Assembly (NCBI RefSeq): GCF_016722925.1
Contig: NZ_JAEQNC010000011.1
Location: 1 to 64,000, forward strand
DNA length: 64,000 nucleotides
Direction of reading: 5' to 3'
Source: Phytoamicus setariae
Lineage (GTDB): Bacteria; Pseudomonadota; Alphaproteobacteria; Rhizobiales; Rhizobiaceae
Shown: positions 55,026 to 63,700 of the stretch, piece after piece
Layout of the letters: each line of letters opens with the position of its first letter
Numbering within the stretch: the stretch's first letter is position 1
Made by a program: the position numbers and the translations under genes
The notes under the pieces: generated by a model
The model's database searches: none
What the model was told of the DNA's origin: nothing
What the model saw: the letters and a program-made list of their open reading frames with translations, nothing else

Positions 55026-55673
55026 GTGGACCAGTTGAAACTTTACGTTGCCAACAAGAACTATTCATCCTGGTCGATGCGGCCTTGGCTGGCTATGAAA
55101 GCCGCCGGCATCCCTTTCACCGATGAATTGATCCCGTTCGACTACGAACACGGCAATCCGACAATCAAGGCGATCTCCGAAACAGGCATGGTCCCCCTGC
55201 TCGTGCATGGCGACTTCAAACTGTGGGAGTCGCTGGCGATCATTGAATATGTTGCCGAACTGTTTCCGGATGCTCCGGTCTGGCCATCTGCCCGGCAGGA
55301 TCGAGCCCTGGCCCGCGCTTATAGCCTGGAAATGATCAGCGGGTTTCGCGGTATTCGCAACGCCTGCCCGATGAACTTGAGGCGCCCACGCAAGGCCATG
55401 CCGATCACCGACAGCATGCGCGCGGACATCGTTCGCATCGAAAAGATCTGGCACGAAAGCGTGGCAAGAAGCGGCGGCCCCTTCCTGTTCGGCGCGTTTT
55501 CGGCCGTCGATGCGATGTTTGCTCCCGTCGTCAACCGGTTTGATGCCTACATGCTGACGGAACATCCAGAATCGCTGAAATACATGGCGGCAATGAAGGC
55601 TCATCCAGCCTGGATTGCCTGGGCCGGAGATGCCGCGAAGGAGACCTGGATCGTCGCGGAGGACGAGGCATAA
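55026..55673 (+). CDS. Glutathione S-transferase family protein
   Basis: A 215-residue GST. The thioredoxin-like N-terminal domain starts QLKLYVANKNYSSWSMRPWLAMKAAGIPF, where Ser residues in NYSSWS occupy the usual catalytic position, and ETGMVPLLVHGDFKLWESLAIIEYVAE is the glutathione-binding motif. An all-helical C-terminal domain with a GPFLFGAFSAVDAMFAPVV N-capping motif follows. The GTG at 55026 is chosen because AGGAG lies 9 nt upstream; the frame upstream is not family-like. It is divergent from dmmD, at the right end of the methylated-amine cluster. Whether it belongs to the cluster or to the conserved backbone is not clear. Confidence 0.88.
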   Translation: MDQLKLYVANKNYSSWSMRPWLAMKAAGIPFTDELIPFDYEHGNPTIKAISETGMVPLLVHGDFKLWESLAIIEYVAELFPDAPVWPSARQDRALARAYSLEMISGFRGIRNACPMNLRRPRKAMPITDSMRADIVRIEKIWHESVARSGGPFLFGAFSAVDAMFAPVVNRFDAYMLTEHPESLKYMAAMKAHPAWIAWAGDAAKETWIVAEDEA

Positions 55674-55712
55674 GGCTGCCGATCATCCAGCAAGAAAATT
55701 TCTTGTGGGGAC

Positions 55713-55741
55713 TGGTCAAAGGGGCTTTGCACATGTATAAG
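55713..55741 (+). promoter_or_regulatory. Candidate promoter of rpmF
   Basis: TTGTGG (55713-55718), 17 nt, TATAAG (55736-55741), about 90 nt upstream of the rpmF start. Sigma-70-like. Confidence 0.55.
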
Positions 55742-55830
55742 CCCGACAAATTTTCCGGAAAAGATCACTGACTGGTACAGCCCGTCTGGCTGATCGCAAG
55801 AGTGTCCGGGTGAGATTGGAGTTTGAAAAA

Positions 55831-56016
55831 ATGGCAGTTCCTAAAAGAAAAACAAGCCCGTCACGCCGTGGCATGCGCCGTTCCGCTGATGGTTTGAAGG
55901 CTTCGACCTACGTTGAAGACAAGAATTCCGGCGAGCTTCGTCGTCCGCACCATGTCGATCTGAAGACCGGCATGTATCGCGGCCGTCAGGTTCTGACGCC
56001 GAAGGAAAGCAGCTGA
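55831..56016 (+). CDS. rpmF: 50S ribosomal protein L32
   Basis: A 61-residue ribosomal protein starting [23 protein letters not shown], with [19 protein letters not shown], the alphaproteobacterial L32 form without the zinc cysteines. The ATG at 55831 is chosen by family length and follows the purine-rich TGGAG...AAAA. It has its own promoter and terminator. It normally follows mtgA in relatives as I recall, but here the methylated-amine cluster and the GST gene intervene. Confidence 0.97.
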   Translation: MAVPKRKTSPSRRGMRRSADGLKASTYVEDKNSGELRRPHHVDLKTGMYRGRQVLTPKESS

Positions 56017-56042
56017 TACTTTCAGCAGCTTTACTGTATTAG

Positions 56043-56070
56043 AGCCGGCCTTTGGGCCGGCTTTTCTTTT
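56043..56070 (+). terminator. Terminator of rpmF
   Basis: AGCCGGCC (56043-56050), loop TTTG, GGCCGGCT (56055-56062), then TTTCTTTT. An 8-bp GC-rich stem with a U-tract. Confidence 0.88.
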
Positions 56071-56197
56071 TGTGCTGAAGTAATTCGAATCCGCAATTGC
56101 CGTTTCACCATTATTGATCCGGCGCCTTGGTCGGGCTATGGAACGTAAACTTCGAGTTCAGGCAGCAATGCCTTGGCCTACCCAAAGAGGACTGGAA

Positions 56198-56602
56198 ATG
56201 TTTGCTGTTCCACTGATGCTCATCCCCTTCATACTGTACAATCTGACGATGTTCGGCTTGCTTGGCGATGGCGGCGTCGGCGCCTTGGAGAATCAGGTCT
56301 TCAGCCTCAGCATGATGTCCGGCGCAACATGGACAATGAGTCTGGGCGATCTGCTGCTCGTCGTCGGACTGATCGTCTTGTTCCTGGAAATTCTCAAGTC
56401 CACCCGCAGGAGTGCGGCATCCATCACCGACCATCTCCTGTCGATGGTGATGTTCATCGTCTTTCTCGTGGAGTTCCTGCTCGTTCCGAGCGCGGCCAAC
56501 CACGTCTTCTTCATTCTGATGATTGTTTGCCTGATCGATGTGCTTGCTGGCTTCGTGATATCGATCCGGTCAGCCGGACGGGATGTCTCGATCGGCCTTT
56601 GA
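56198..56602 (+). CDS. Small four-helix membrane protein, hypothetical
   Basis: A 134-residue inner-membrane protein with four predicted transmembrane helices (about residues 3-19, 43-63, 80-97 and 102-121). The first two are joined by a Gly-rich loop (GDGGVGALENQVF). The ATG at 56198 follows AAAGAGG by 7 nt. I recognise it only as a conserved rhizobial hypothetical membrane protein. It lies between rpmF and phaR and converges on phaR. Confidence 0.75.
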   Translation: MFAVPLMLIPFILYNLTMFGLLGDGGVGALENQVFSLSMMSGATWTMSLGDLLLVVGLIVLFLEILKSTRRSAASITDHLLSMVMFIVFLVEFLLVPSAANHVFFILMIVCLIDVLAGFVISIRSAGRDVSIGL

Positions 56603-56667
56603 AGACACTGGAGCCGACTCCAATGCCTGCCGCGAGGTGACGCGGCAGGCCAGTGCGCCACGGAAAA

Positions 56668-57252
56668 TTACATCTTCTCGATCTTGGCCTGCAGCGCGCG
56701 CAGCTGTTCCTTCAGGTCCTCGACATCCTTGGCGTCGGCCTTGCGGCCATCCTGGGGCTCTGGCTTGGCGGTTGCGGGACTGAAGGGCGTAAACACTTCC
56801 ATCGCCTGGCGGAAAATCTCGGTGTTGCGCTTGATCTGCTCTTCCATCATCTGCATCGGAATCTGCAGGTTCTTGGCAAGTGGCGTTTCACCCAGAGACT
56901 TGGAAAGGTGCTCGCGAATCTGCGACTGCTGGTCGCCGAAAGCCTGCATCGACTGTTCGAGATAGGACGGCACGAACATCTGCATCTGGTCGCCGTAATA
57001 GGAGATCAACTTCCTCAGGAAAGATATCGGCAGCAACGTATTTCCGTTCTTGGATTCCTGCTCAAAGATGATCTGCGTCAGCACGGAATGGGTGATGTCA
57101 TCGCCGCTCTTGGCATCCTGAACGGTAAAGTCTTCGCCGCGCTTGACCATGTGGGCCAGGTCATCGAGCGTCACATACGTGCTGGTTCCGGTGTTGTAGA
57201 GGCGCCGGTTCGCATATTTCTTGATGACGATCTGCCCATCGTTCTTGGCCAT
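56668..57252 (-). CDS. phaR: Polyhydroxyalkanoate synthesis repressor PhaR
   Basis: A 194-residue regulator of poly-3-hydroxybutyrate metabolism (also known as AniA in rhizobia). The N-terminal DNA-binding domain is IVIKKYANRRLYNTGTSTYVTLDDLAHMV, followed by the PHB-binding region (ILTQIIFEQESKNGNTLLPISFLRKLI-like) and a C-terminal coiled coil (about 165-194, DLKEQLRALQAKIEKM). The ATG at 57252 follows AGGAGG by 5 nt. PhaR represses phasin genes and in rhizobia broadly affects carbon flow. It is divergent from phbA, with candidate operators in between. Confidence 0.93.
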   Translation of the reverse strand: MAKNDGQIVIKKYANRRLYNTGTSTYVTLDDLAHMVKRGEDFTVQDAKSGDDITHSVLTQIIFEQESKNGNTLLPISFLRKLISYYGDQMQMFVPSYLEQSMQAFGDQQSQIREHLSKSLGETPLAKNLQIPMQMMEEQIKRNTEIFRQAMEVFTPFSPATAKPEPQDGRKADAKDVEDLKEQLRALQAKIEKM

Positions 57253-57331
57253 GAGTTCCTCCTGCAAACGCCGGCTCTCCCGATACTTTTTGATTGGCGT
57301 TTCAGTCAGTTTAAGCGAAAAACCCGCGTCA

Positions 57332-57357
57332 GCACAATCATTTTGTGCAATGCAGTG
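57332..57357. promoter_or_regulatory. Candidate PhaR operator 1
   Basis: A perfect inverted repeat GCACAA-N5-TTGTGC (57332-57348) overlaps GTGCAATGCAGTG (57345-57357), closely repeated 44 nt downstream. PhaR proteins of alphaproteobacteria are known to bind TGC-rich sites near phaR and phasin genes. Confidence 0.5.
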
Positions 57358-57388
57358 AAGGGCTCCAAACTTTTTTGTTGCGCATTAA

Positions 57389-57401
57389 GTGCACTGCAGT
57401 A
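57389..57401. promoter_or_regulatory. Candidate PhaR operator 2
   Basis: GTGCACTGCAGTA, matching operator 1 (GTGCAATGCAGTG) at 11 of 13 positions, preceded by a T-rich stretch (57371-57380). Confidence 0.45.
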
Positions 57402-57535
57402 TCAGCGGTTCCCGGGAGAAACGCGGCCTGCTGCAACAGCCGCCCGCCAGGTGCCAGAATTCAGTCTACCAGATGACATTGACAGGCCGAACCCGGTTTG
57501 CCAGTGTCATCCCAACCTTGCCAAGGAGAGATATC

Positions 57536-58717
57536 ATGAGCAATCCGTCGATCGTCATCGCCAGCGCGGCCCGTACCGCGGTCGGATCCTTCAACGGCAG
57601 TTTTGCCAATGTCCCGGCACACGAACTCGGTATCGCCGCCGTCAAGGCCGTGCTCGAGCGCGCCGGCGTCGAGGCGGGCGAAGTCAATGAAGTCATTCTC
57701 GGCCAGGTCCTTCCCGCAGGCGAAGGCCAGAACCCGGCCCGGCAGGCGGCGATCAAGGCTGGCATCCCGGTCGAAGCGACAGCCATGGGCATCAACCAGC
57801 TCTGCGGTTCTGGCTTGCGCGCCGTGGCACTCGGCATGCAGCAGATCGCCAGCGGCGATGCTTCCATCATCGTGGCCGGCGGCATGGAATCGATGTCGAT
57901 GGCGCCCCACTGCCAGCACCTGCGCGGCGGCGTGAAGATGGGCGATTTCAAGATGATCGACACGATGATGAAGGACGGCCTGACGGATGCCTTCCACGGC
58001 TACCCGATGGGCATCACCGCAGAAAATGTCGCTCGTCAGTGGCAACTGACCCGCGAGGAGCAGGATGTTTTTGCGCTCGCCTCGCAGAACAAGGCCGAAG
58101 CCGCGCAGGTCGCCGGCCGCTTCAAGGACGAGATCGTGCCGTTCACGATCAAGGGCCGCAAGGGTGACGTGATCGTCGACAGCGACGAATATATCCGCCT
58201 CGGCGCCACCATGGACGCCCTGGCCAAGCTGCGCCCGGCCTTCGACAAGGAAGGCACGGTCACCGCCGGCAATGCCTCCGGGATTAACGACGGCGCGGCT
58301 GCCACCCTGCTGATGACCGAGGCCGAGGCGTCGCGCCGGGGCATTGCGCCACTCGGACGCATTGTTTCGTGGGCCACCGCCGGTGTTGATCCGAAGATCA
58401 TGGGTACAGGCCCGATCCCGGCATCGCGCAAGGCGCTTGCCAAGGCCGGCTGGTCGATCAACGACCTTGATCTGGTCGAAGCCAACGAAGCCTTTGCCGC
58501 CCAGGCCTGCGCCGTCGGCAAGGAACTTGGCATCAACCCGGATATCCTCAACGTCAACGGTGGCGCCATCGCCATCGGCCATCCGATCGGCGCTTCGGGC
58601 GCGCGCATCCTCAACACGTTGTTGTTCGAGATGAAGCGACGCTCCGCCAGGAAGGGTCTGGCGACCCTCTGCATCGGCGGCGGCATGGGCATCGCCATGT
58701 GCATCGAAGCAATGTAA
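57536..58717 (+). CDS. phbA: Acetyl-CoA acetyltransferase (beta-ketothiolase) PhbA
   Basis: Condenses two acetyl-CoA to acetoacetyl-CoA, the first step of polyhydroxybutyrate synthesis. It has 393 residues from the ATG at 57536, preceded by AAGGAG. The acylated Cys is C90 in [28 protein letters not shown] and the C-terminal [15 protein letters not shown] carry the catalytic His and Cys. It is divergent from phaR. A strong terminator separates it from phbB. Confidence 0.96.
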   Translation: MSNPSIVIASAARTAVGSFNGSFANVPAHELGIAAVKAVLERAGVEAGEVNEVILGQVLPAGEGQNPARQAAIKAGIPVEATAMGINQLCGSGLRAVALGMQQIASGDASIIVAGGMESMSMAPHCQHLRGGVKMGDFKMIDTMMKDGLTDAFHGYPMGITAENVARQWQLTREEQDVFALASQNKAEAAQVAGRFKDEIVPFTIKGRKGDVIVDSDEYIRLGATMDALAKLRPAFDKEGTVTAGNASGINDGAAATLLMTEAEASRRGIAPLGRIVSWATAGVDPKIMGTGPIPASRKALAKAGWSINDLDLVEANEAFAAQACAVGKELGINPDILNVNGGAIAIGHPIGASGARILNTLLFEMKRRSARKGLATLCIGGGMGIAMCIEAM

Positions 58718-58726
58718 CGCAAACTT

Positions 58727-58755
58727 AGGCCGGTTCTCACGAACCGGCCTTTTTT
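58727..58755 (+). terminator. Strong terminator between phbA and phbB
   Basis: AGGCCGGTTC (58727-58736), loop TCAC, GAACCGGCCT (58741-58750), then TTTTT. A perfect 10-bp stem with a U-tract located between two genes of one pathway, 30 nt before the phbB start. Confidence 0.88.
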
Positions 58756-58784
58756 AATTCGGATACAGCAAATGGGAGGCATTC

Positions 58785-59510
58785 ATGGGTAGAACTGCTG
58801 TCGTAACCGGTGGAACGAGGGGAATCGGCGCTGCCATCTGCGTGGCGTTGAAAAATGCAGGCTACACTGTCGCTGCCAATTATGCCGGCAATGATGAGGC
58901 TGCGGATACCTTCTCGAAACAGACAGGCATCCCCACCTACAAATGGGATGTTTCCAGCTATGAAGCCTGCGTCGCAGGTCTCGCAAAAATCGAAGCCGAT
59001 CTTGGCCCGGTGGAGGTTCTGGTCAACAATGCCGGCATCACGCGCGACGGCATGTTCCACAAGATGACCCCGGACCAATGGAGCGCCGTCATCAACACCA
59101 ACCTTACCGGTCTGTTCAACATGACCCATCCGGTGTGGACTGGGATGCGCGACCGTTCTTTTGGGAGGATCATCAACATTTCCTCCATTAACGGCCAAAA
59201 AGGCCAGATGGGCCAGGTCAATTACTCCGCGGCAAAGGCCGGCGATATCGGCTTCACCAAGGCGCTCGCACAGGAAGGCGCCGCCAAGGGCATCACCGTC
59301 AATGCTATTTGCCCCGGCTATATCGGCACGGAGATGGTCCGGGCAGTGCCGGAAAAGGTCCTGAACGAGCGCATCATTCCGCAAATTCCCGTGGGACGGC
59401 TCGGCGAACCCGAGGAAATCGCCCGTTGCGTGGTGTTCCTTGCCGCCGACGATGCAGGATTCATCACGGGCGCGACGCTTTCGGCGAATGGCGGTCAATA
59501 CCTGACCTGA
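58785..59510 (+). CDS. phbB: Acetoacetyl-CoA reductase PhbB
   Basis: NADPH-dependent SDR reducing acetoacetyl-CoA to (R)-3-hydroxybutyryl-CoA for polyhydroxybutyrate. It has 241 residues. The cofactor motif is VVTGGTRGIGAAI; catalytic Ser is in NISSINGQKGQ, with Tyr and Lys in VNYSAAKAG. VLVNNAGITRDGMFHKM is typical of PhbB. GGGAGG lies just upstream. No PHB synthase gene is in the window. Confidence 0.95.
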   Translation: MGRTAVVTGGTRGIGAAICVALKNAGYTVAANYAGNDEAADTFSKQTGIPTYKWDVSSYEACVAGLAKIEADLGPVEVLVNNAGITRDGMFHKMTPDQWSAVINTNLTGLFNMTHPVWTGMRDRSFGRIINISSINGQKGQMGQVNYSAAKAGDIGFTKALAQEGAAKGITVNAICPGYIGTEMVRAVPEKVLNERIIPQIPVGRLGEPEEIARCVVFLAADDAGFITGATLSANGGQYLT

Positions 59511-59520
59511 TATCAACAGC

Positions 59521-59560
59521 ACGCCTCCGCCGCACCAGCCTGCAGTGGGGGCGTTTCTAT
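59521..59560 (+). terminator. Terminator-like hairpin after phbB
   Basis: ACGCCTCC (59521-59528) pairs with GGGGGCGT (59547-59554) with one wobble pair, followed by TTCTATTTT. The loop is 18 nt. It lies between phbB and the convergent reductase gene, whose stop overlaps its 3' end. Confidence 0.55.
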
Positions 59561-60090
59561 TTTACCCGGTACTGAGACTGAACCAGGCCAGACTCGAATG
59601 CTTCGGTTCGGATGTGCGCCAGGGCAAGATCGTTGTCGAGCGGCCCGAACAGAGGCAGGCCGTCTCCCAACAGCACTGGTAGGCGCGACAGAACCAGATC
59701 GGCTATCAGGCCAGCCCGCAGGAATGACTGGATGAGGCGGCCACCATCGACATAGGCCCGCCGCCACCCCTCCGACGTCAGCGTGTCGGCTACGGTCAGT
59801 GGAGTCCCATCGAAGACTCGGACCTTGCCGGCCAGCTCCGCGGGAAGATCCCCAGCCTTCAGCCTGCCGCTGAGCACGACCACGGGCTTTGAAAACGGCC
59901 ATGCGCCAAAAGTCAGAACTTTCTCGAACGTCGCGCGCCCCATGATCACCCCGTCCATGGTTTCCAGGAATGCCGAGTAGCCGTAGTCGCCACCGTCGGG
60001 AGGCAGCGCTGTCAGCCAATCAATGTCACCATTTCGACGGGCGATGAAGCCATCGAGGCTTGTGGCGATGAACACATGGCAAGTCAGCAT
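59557..60090 (-). CDS. Dihydrofolate reductase family protein (RibD C-terminal-like)
   Basis: A 177-residue stand-alone RibD-C/DHFR-fold protein (CHVFIATSLDGFIARRNGDIDWL, VIMGRATFEKVLTFGAWPFSKPVVVLS, YVDGGRLIQSFLRAGLIADLVLSRLPVLLGDGLPLF). These are NAD(P)H-dependent reductases of unknown substrate, related to YwjB and YyaP. The ATG at 60090 follows GGAG; the upstream TTG is unlikely. It is convergent with phbB. There is no evidence that it acts on folate, despite the family name. Confidence 0.85.
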   Translation of the reverse strand: MLTCHVFIATSLDGFIARRNGDIDWLTALPPDGGDYGYSAFLETMDGVIMGRATFEKVLTFGAWPFSKPVVVLSGRLKAGDLPAELAGKVRVFDGTPLTVADTLTSEGWRRAYVDGGRLIQSFLRAGLIADLVLSRLPVLLGDGLPLFGPLDNDLALAHIRTEAFESGLVQSQYRVK

Positions 60091-60227
60091 TTCCAACTCC
60101 GCAATTCACCCCGAGGCGGACGCCGGTTGCAGTCAAACGCGGCAGCGCCATTCTTGAGGATATGGTTAAAATTCCGTTATTATACAACATCTCGCGGGGA
60201 ACAAACCAACAACAGGTTCGAAAGCCC

Positions 60228-60260
60228 GATTCGTCAGCGATTCGTTCCATATTGGTTCAC
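60228..60260 (+). repeat. Dyad-linked repeat, copy 1
   Basis: GATTCGTCAGCGATTCGTTCC followed by a TTGGTTCA tail. Copies 2 and 3 lie downstream. An extra 10-bp inverted repeat encloses this copy. GGAACAAA occurs 30 nt upstream of the core. Confidence 0.6.
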
Positions 60261-60424
60261 CGGGCTTTCGGAAGCGCAAGGCGAGCTCCGGCCTGCGTAT
60301 TTCGATTGTACTTTTCAAACATTGACCAGGGCTTTCGCACGGTCCGAGACCAGAATCCGGCTGCATCGACACTGACTATGGTTAACGAAAACATAATCCG
60401 CAATATCTGGTGGCGAACATGTCA

Positions 60425-60476
60425 GGAACAAAAGATCTGGCTCGATTCGTCAGCGATTTGTTCCAGTTTGGTTCAG
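60425..60476 (+). repeat. Dyad-linked repeat, copy 2
   Basis: GGAACAAA (60425-60432), 11 nt, then GATTCGTCAGCGATTTGTTCC and a TTTGGTTCAG tail. GGAACAAA and TTTGTTCC are perfect 8-bp inverted complements, so this copy can fold into a stem-loop. Confidence 0.6.
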
Positions 60477-60683
60477 GCACCATCAAAGACCCATGCAGGC
60501 AGGATGCAGGAGTTCGAAAAAATGCAATCTTTATATTTTGTTAACCATAATTCTCATTCGGATTTGACGCCATTTTTCATTGCAACTGGCAGGCTTTATC
60601 AGTGGCAGTGAGAGAATCCGCAAAGATTCAGCCTATCGTGAGTTTCCCGTCTTGAGACACTATATATAGCAGTGAACAATACG

Positions 60684-60735
60684 GGAACGACATCGAGTCA
60701 TCGATTCGTCGCCGATTCGTTCGCAAGCTGTTCCG
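60684..60735 (+). repeat. Dyad-linked repeat, copy 3
   Basis: GGAACGA (60684-60690), then after the same 19-nt register as copy 2, GATTCGTCGCCGATTCGTTCG and a GTTCCG tail. It lies just upstream of the helicase reading frame. Confidence 0.5.
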
Positions 60736-60750
60736 AATCTTACCGGAAAG

Positions 60751-63700
60751 TTGATTTCTTGGGCTTTGCCGACACCCGGGGTCAGGCCGCGAGCAATCCC
60801 GGCTTGCAATTGCCGCCAAGGAGATGCAAGGAAAGCGCGCCCGCCTCCTTTGGCTGGGCAGGAAATTGAACTGGACTGGACTGACTTGATATCCGATCCC
60901 ATTGCATTGAGCGGCCGCGGTGTTACCGCGGTTCTCGGACCGACCAATACCGGCAAGACCCACTACGCCATTGAACGGATGGTGGCCCACTCTTCGGGTG
61001 TGATCGGTTTGCCGCTCAGGTTGCTTGCGCGGGAAGTTTACGGACGGGTCGCAGAGAAGGTTGGCGCCGCCAACGTTGCGCTGATCACCGGCGAGGAAAA
61101 GATTGCTCCGCCCGGTGCGCGGTTTTCTGTCTGCACGGTCGAGGCAATGCCCGACCAGACGCGTGCGGCCTTCGTGGCCATCGACGAGGTGCAGCTCGCC
61201 AGCGATTTCGAGCGCGGTCACGTTTTCACCGATCGTATCCTCAATCTGCGCGGCCGCGAAGAGACGCTGCTTCTCGGCGCGGCGACCATGAAGCCGATCC
61301 TTTCCCAGATTCTGCCCGGCATCCACATCACCGAGCGGCCGAGGCTGTCGCAGCTGTTCTATGCCGGCCAGAAAAAAATCACCCGCCTGCCGCGTCGCAG
61401 CGTCATCGTCGCGTTCTCCGCTGACGAGGTTTACGCGATCGCCGAGCTGGTCAAACGCCAGCGGGGAGGGGCCGCCGTCGTCTTGGGCGCGCTCAGCCCA
61501 CGGACCCGCAACGCCCAGGTAGCGCTCTACCAGGCAGGCGACGTCGAGTATCTGGTCGCAACTGATGCCATAGGCATGGGTCTCAACCTTGATGTGGACC
61601 ACGTCGCCTTCGCCCAGGACCGGAAGTTCGACGGCTTCCAGTATCGCAACCTGAATGCCGGCGAACTGGGCCAGGTCGCCGGACGCGCCGGACGCTACAT
61701 GCGAGACGGCACCTTCGGCGTGACCGGCCAGACACCCCCGTTCGATGACGAACTGGTACGCCGGATCGAGTCGCATCAATTCGATCCCGTCAAGGTCCTG
61801 CAATGGCGTACCAAGCAGCTCGATTTCTCGACGCTTGCCAATCTCAGAAAAAGCCTCGAGGCCGGACCGCGCATGCAGGGGCTGACCAGGGCGCTCCCGG
61901 CCGACGATTTGCAGGCTCTGGAACATTTGGCGCGCTATCCGGACATTTTGGAGCTTGCCACAACGCGGGAAAGAGTGGAAAAGCTCTGGGAGATTTGCGC
62001 GCTCCCGGATTATCGGCGGATCACGTCGCTTCAGCATTCCGATCTGGTTGCTGCGATATACAAGGACGTTGTCCGGCGTGGCGCTGTCGATGAGGCGTTC
62101 GTTGCCGAGCAGGTTCGCAGGGCGGATCGCACCGATGGTGAAATTGACACGCTTTCGGCACGTATTGCGCAAATCAGGACTTGGACCTATGTGTCAAACC
62201 GGCCGGGCTGGCTTGCAGACCCGGTGCACTGGCAGGAAAAAACGCGCGCCATCGAGGATCGTCTCTCAGATGCGTTGCATGAAAGATTGACCAAACGCTT
62301 CGTCGACCGCAGGACATCTGTGCTCATGAAGCGGCTAAGAGAGAATGCTATGCTGGAAGCTGAAATCAGTGTGAATGGCGATGTCTTTGTCGAAGGACAT
62401 CATGTGGGACAACTGTCGGGCTTCCGGTTTGCGCTGGCAGGCGGTGCCGACGGCCAGGATCTCAAGGCGGTGGAAAATGCCGCCGGCAAGGCGCTGGCGC
62501 TGGAGTTCGAAGCACGTGCAGCGCGTCTGCATGCGGCGGGCAACAACGATCTGGCCTTGTCCAGCGATGGGCTGGTCCGCTGGCTCGGCGAACCAGTCGC
62601 CAAGCTGACCGCGTCTGACCACATTATGCGGCCGCGCGTGGTTCTGCTGGCTGACGAGTTGCTCTCCGGTCATGCCCGTGAGCATGTCCAGGCGCGCATC
62701 GAGCGCTACCTCAACCATCATATCGCCACCGTTCTCAAGCCGCTGGACGACCTTATCCGCGCCGAGGATTTGCAGGGCATCGCCAAGGGTCTTGCCTACC
62801 AGATCGCTGAAAATCTCGGCGTGCTGTTTCGTCGCGATGTTGCCGAAGACGTCAAGACGCTGGATCAGGAAGGCCGTGCATCCATGCGCAAATACGGCAT
62901 CCGTTTCGGTGCCTACCACGTTTTCATGCCGGCACTGCTGAAGCCCGCGCAAGCGGAACTGATCACCCTTCTCTGGGCTCTCAAAAACGACGCACTGACG
63001 AAGCCCGGTTATGGTGACCTGATTCCGGCGCTGGCCGCTGGCCGCACGTCGATCGTCACCGACAATTCCTTCGAGCGCAATTTCTACCGTCTCGCCGGCT
63101 TCCGCTTCCTCGGCAAGCGCGCTGTGCGCATCGATATTCTCGAGCGGTTGGCTGATCTCATCCGTCCGCTGCTGCAATGGAAGCCGGGCGCACCGGCACG
63201 TCCTGAAGGCGCCTATGACGGCCGCCGGTTCATGGCAACACCGTCCATGCTGTCGATTCTCGGCGCCACCGCCGACGACATGGAAGAAATCCTCAAGGGA
63301 CTGGGCTATCGGGCCGACAGTGTTACGGCTGACGAAGCGACCGTGCATCTGGCCGCAACTGCTCCCGCCGCAGCCCAGCCCGCTGCTCCTGCGGAGGAAA
63401 CCGCGGCCGGCTCGGAAGATCCGGCAACCGGCGAAGCCGAAGCCACGGAAAGTGTTACAGAGCCCGCCGCTGCCGCCGAAAACGCAGACGAAGCACCCGC
63501 GGCAACCGAATCGGCCGAGCCTGCTGTGGCCGAAGAGCCCAAGAGCGACGCTGCTGAAGCCGTCGCCGTGGCAGAAGGCGAAGCTGTCCCGCAGGAAGAA
63601 AAGCGCGTATTGTTGTGGCGGCCGGGCGGCGGAAAGCCGGACAGCCAGAACCGCGACAATCAAGGCGCAAACCGCCGCGACAATGCAAATCGCGACAACC

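Larger units (their letters stand above)
60091..60750. other. Long intergenic region with repeated dyad elements
   Basis: About 660 nt without a credible gene. It contains three copies of a GATTCGTCAGCGATTCGTTC-type element, a 10-bp inverted repeat around the first copy (CGAAAGCCCG 60219-60228 / CGGGCTTTCG 60261-60270), GTTAAC-containing AT-rich stretches (60378, 60542), and TATATATAG at about 60661 as a possible -10 region for the helicase gene. Confidence 0.6.

Noticed and set aside
39227-55830. tRNA or direct-repeat attachment sites at the ends of the methylated-amine island
   Set aside because: I looked at both flanks and found no tRNA-like cloverleaf or clear direct repeats. The mode of insertion stays unknown.
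60162-60611. A 149-codon plus-strand frame in the long intergenic region
   Set aside because: Composition is unlike a gene, no family is recognisable, and it spans two copies of a non-coding dyad repeat. The in-frame similarity DSSAI...LV arises from the DNA repeat being a multiple of three apart.
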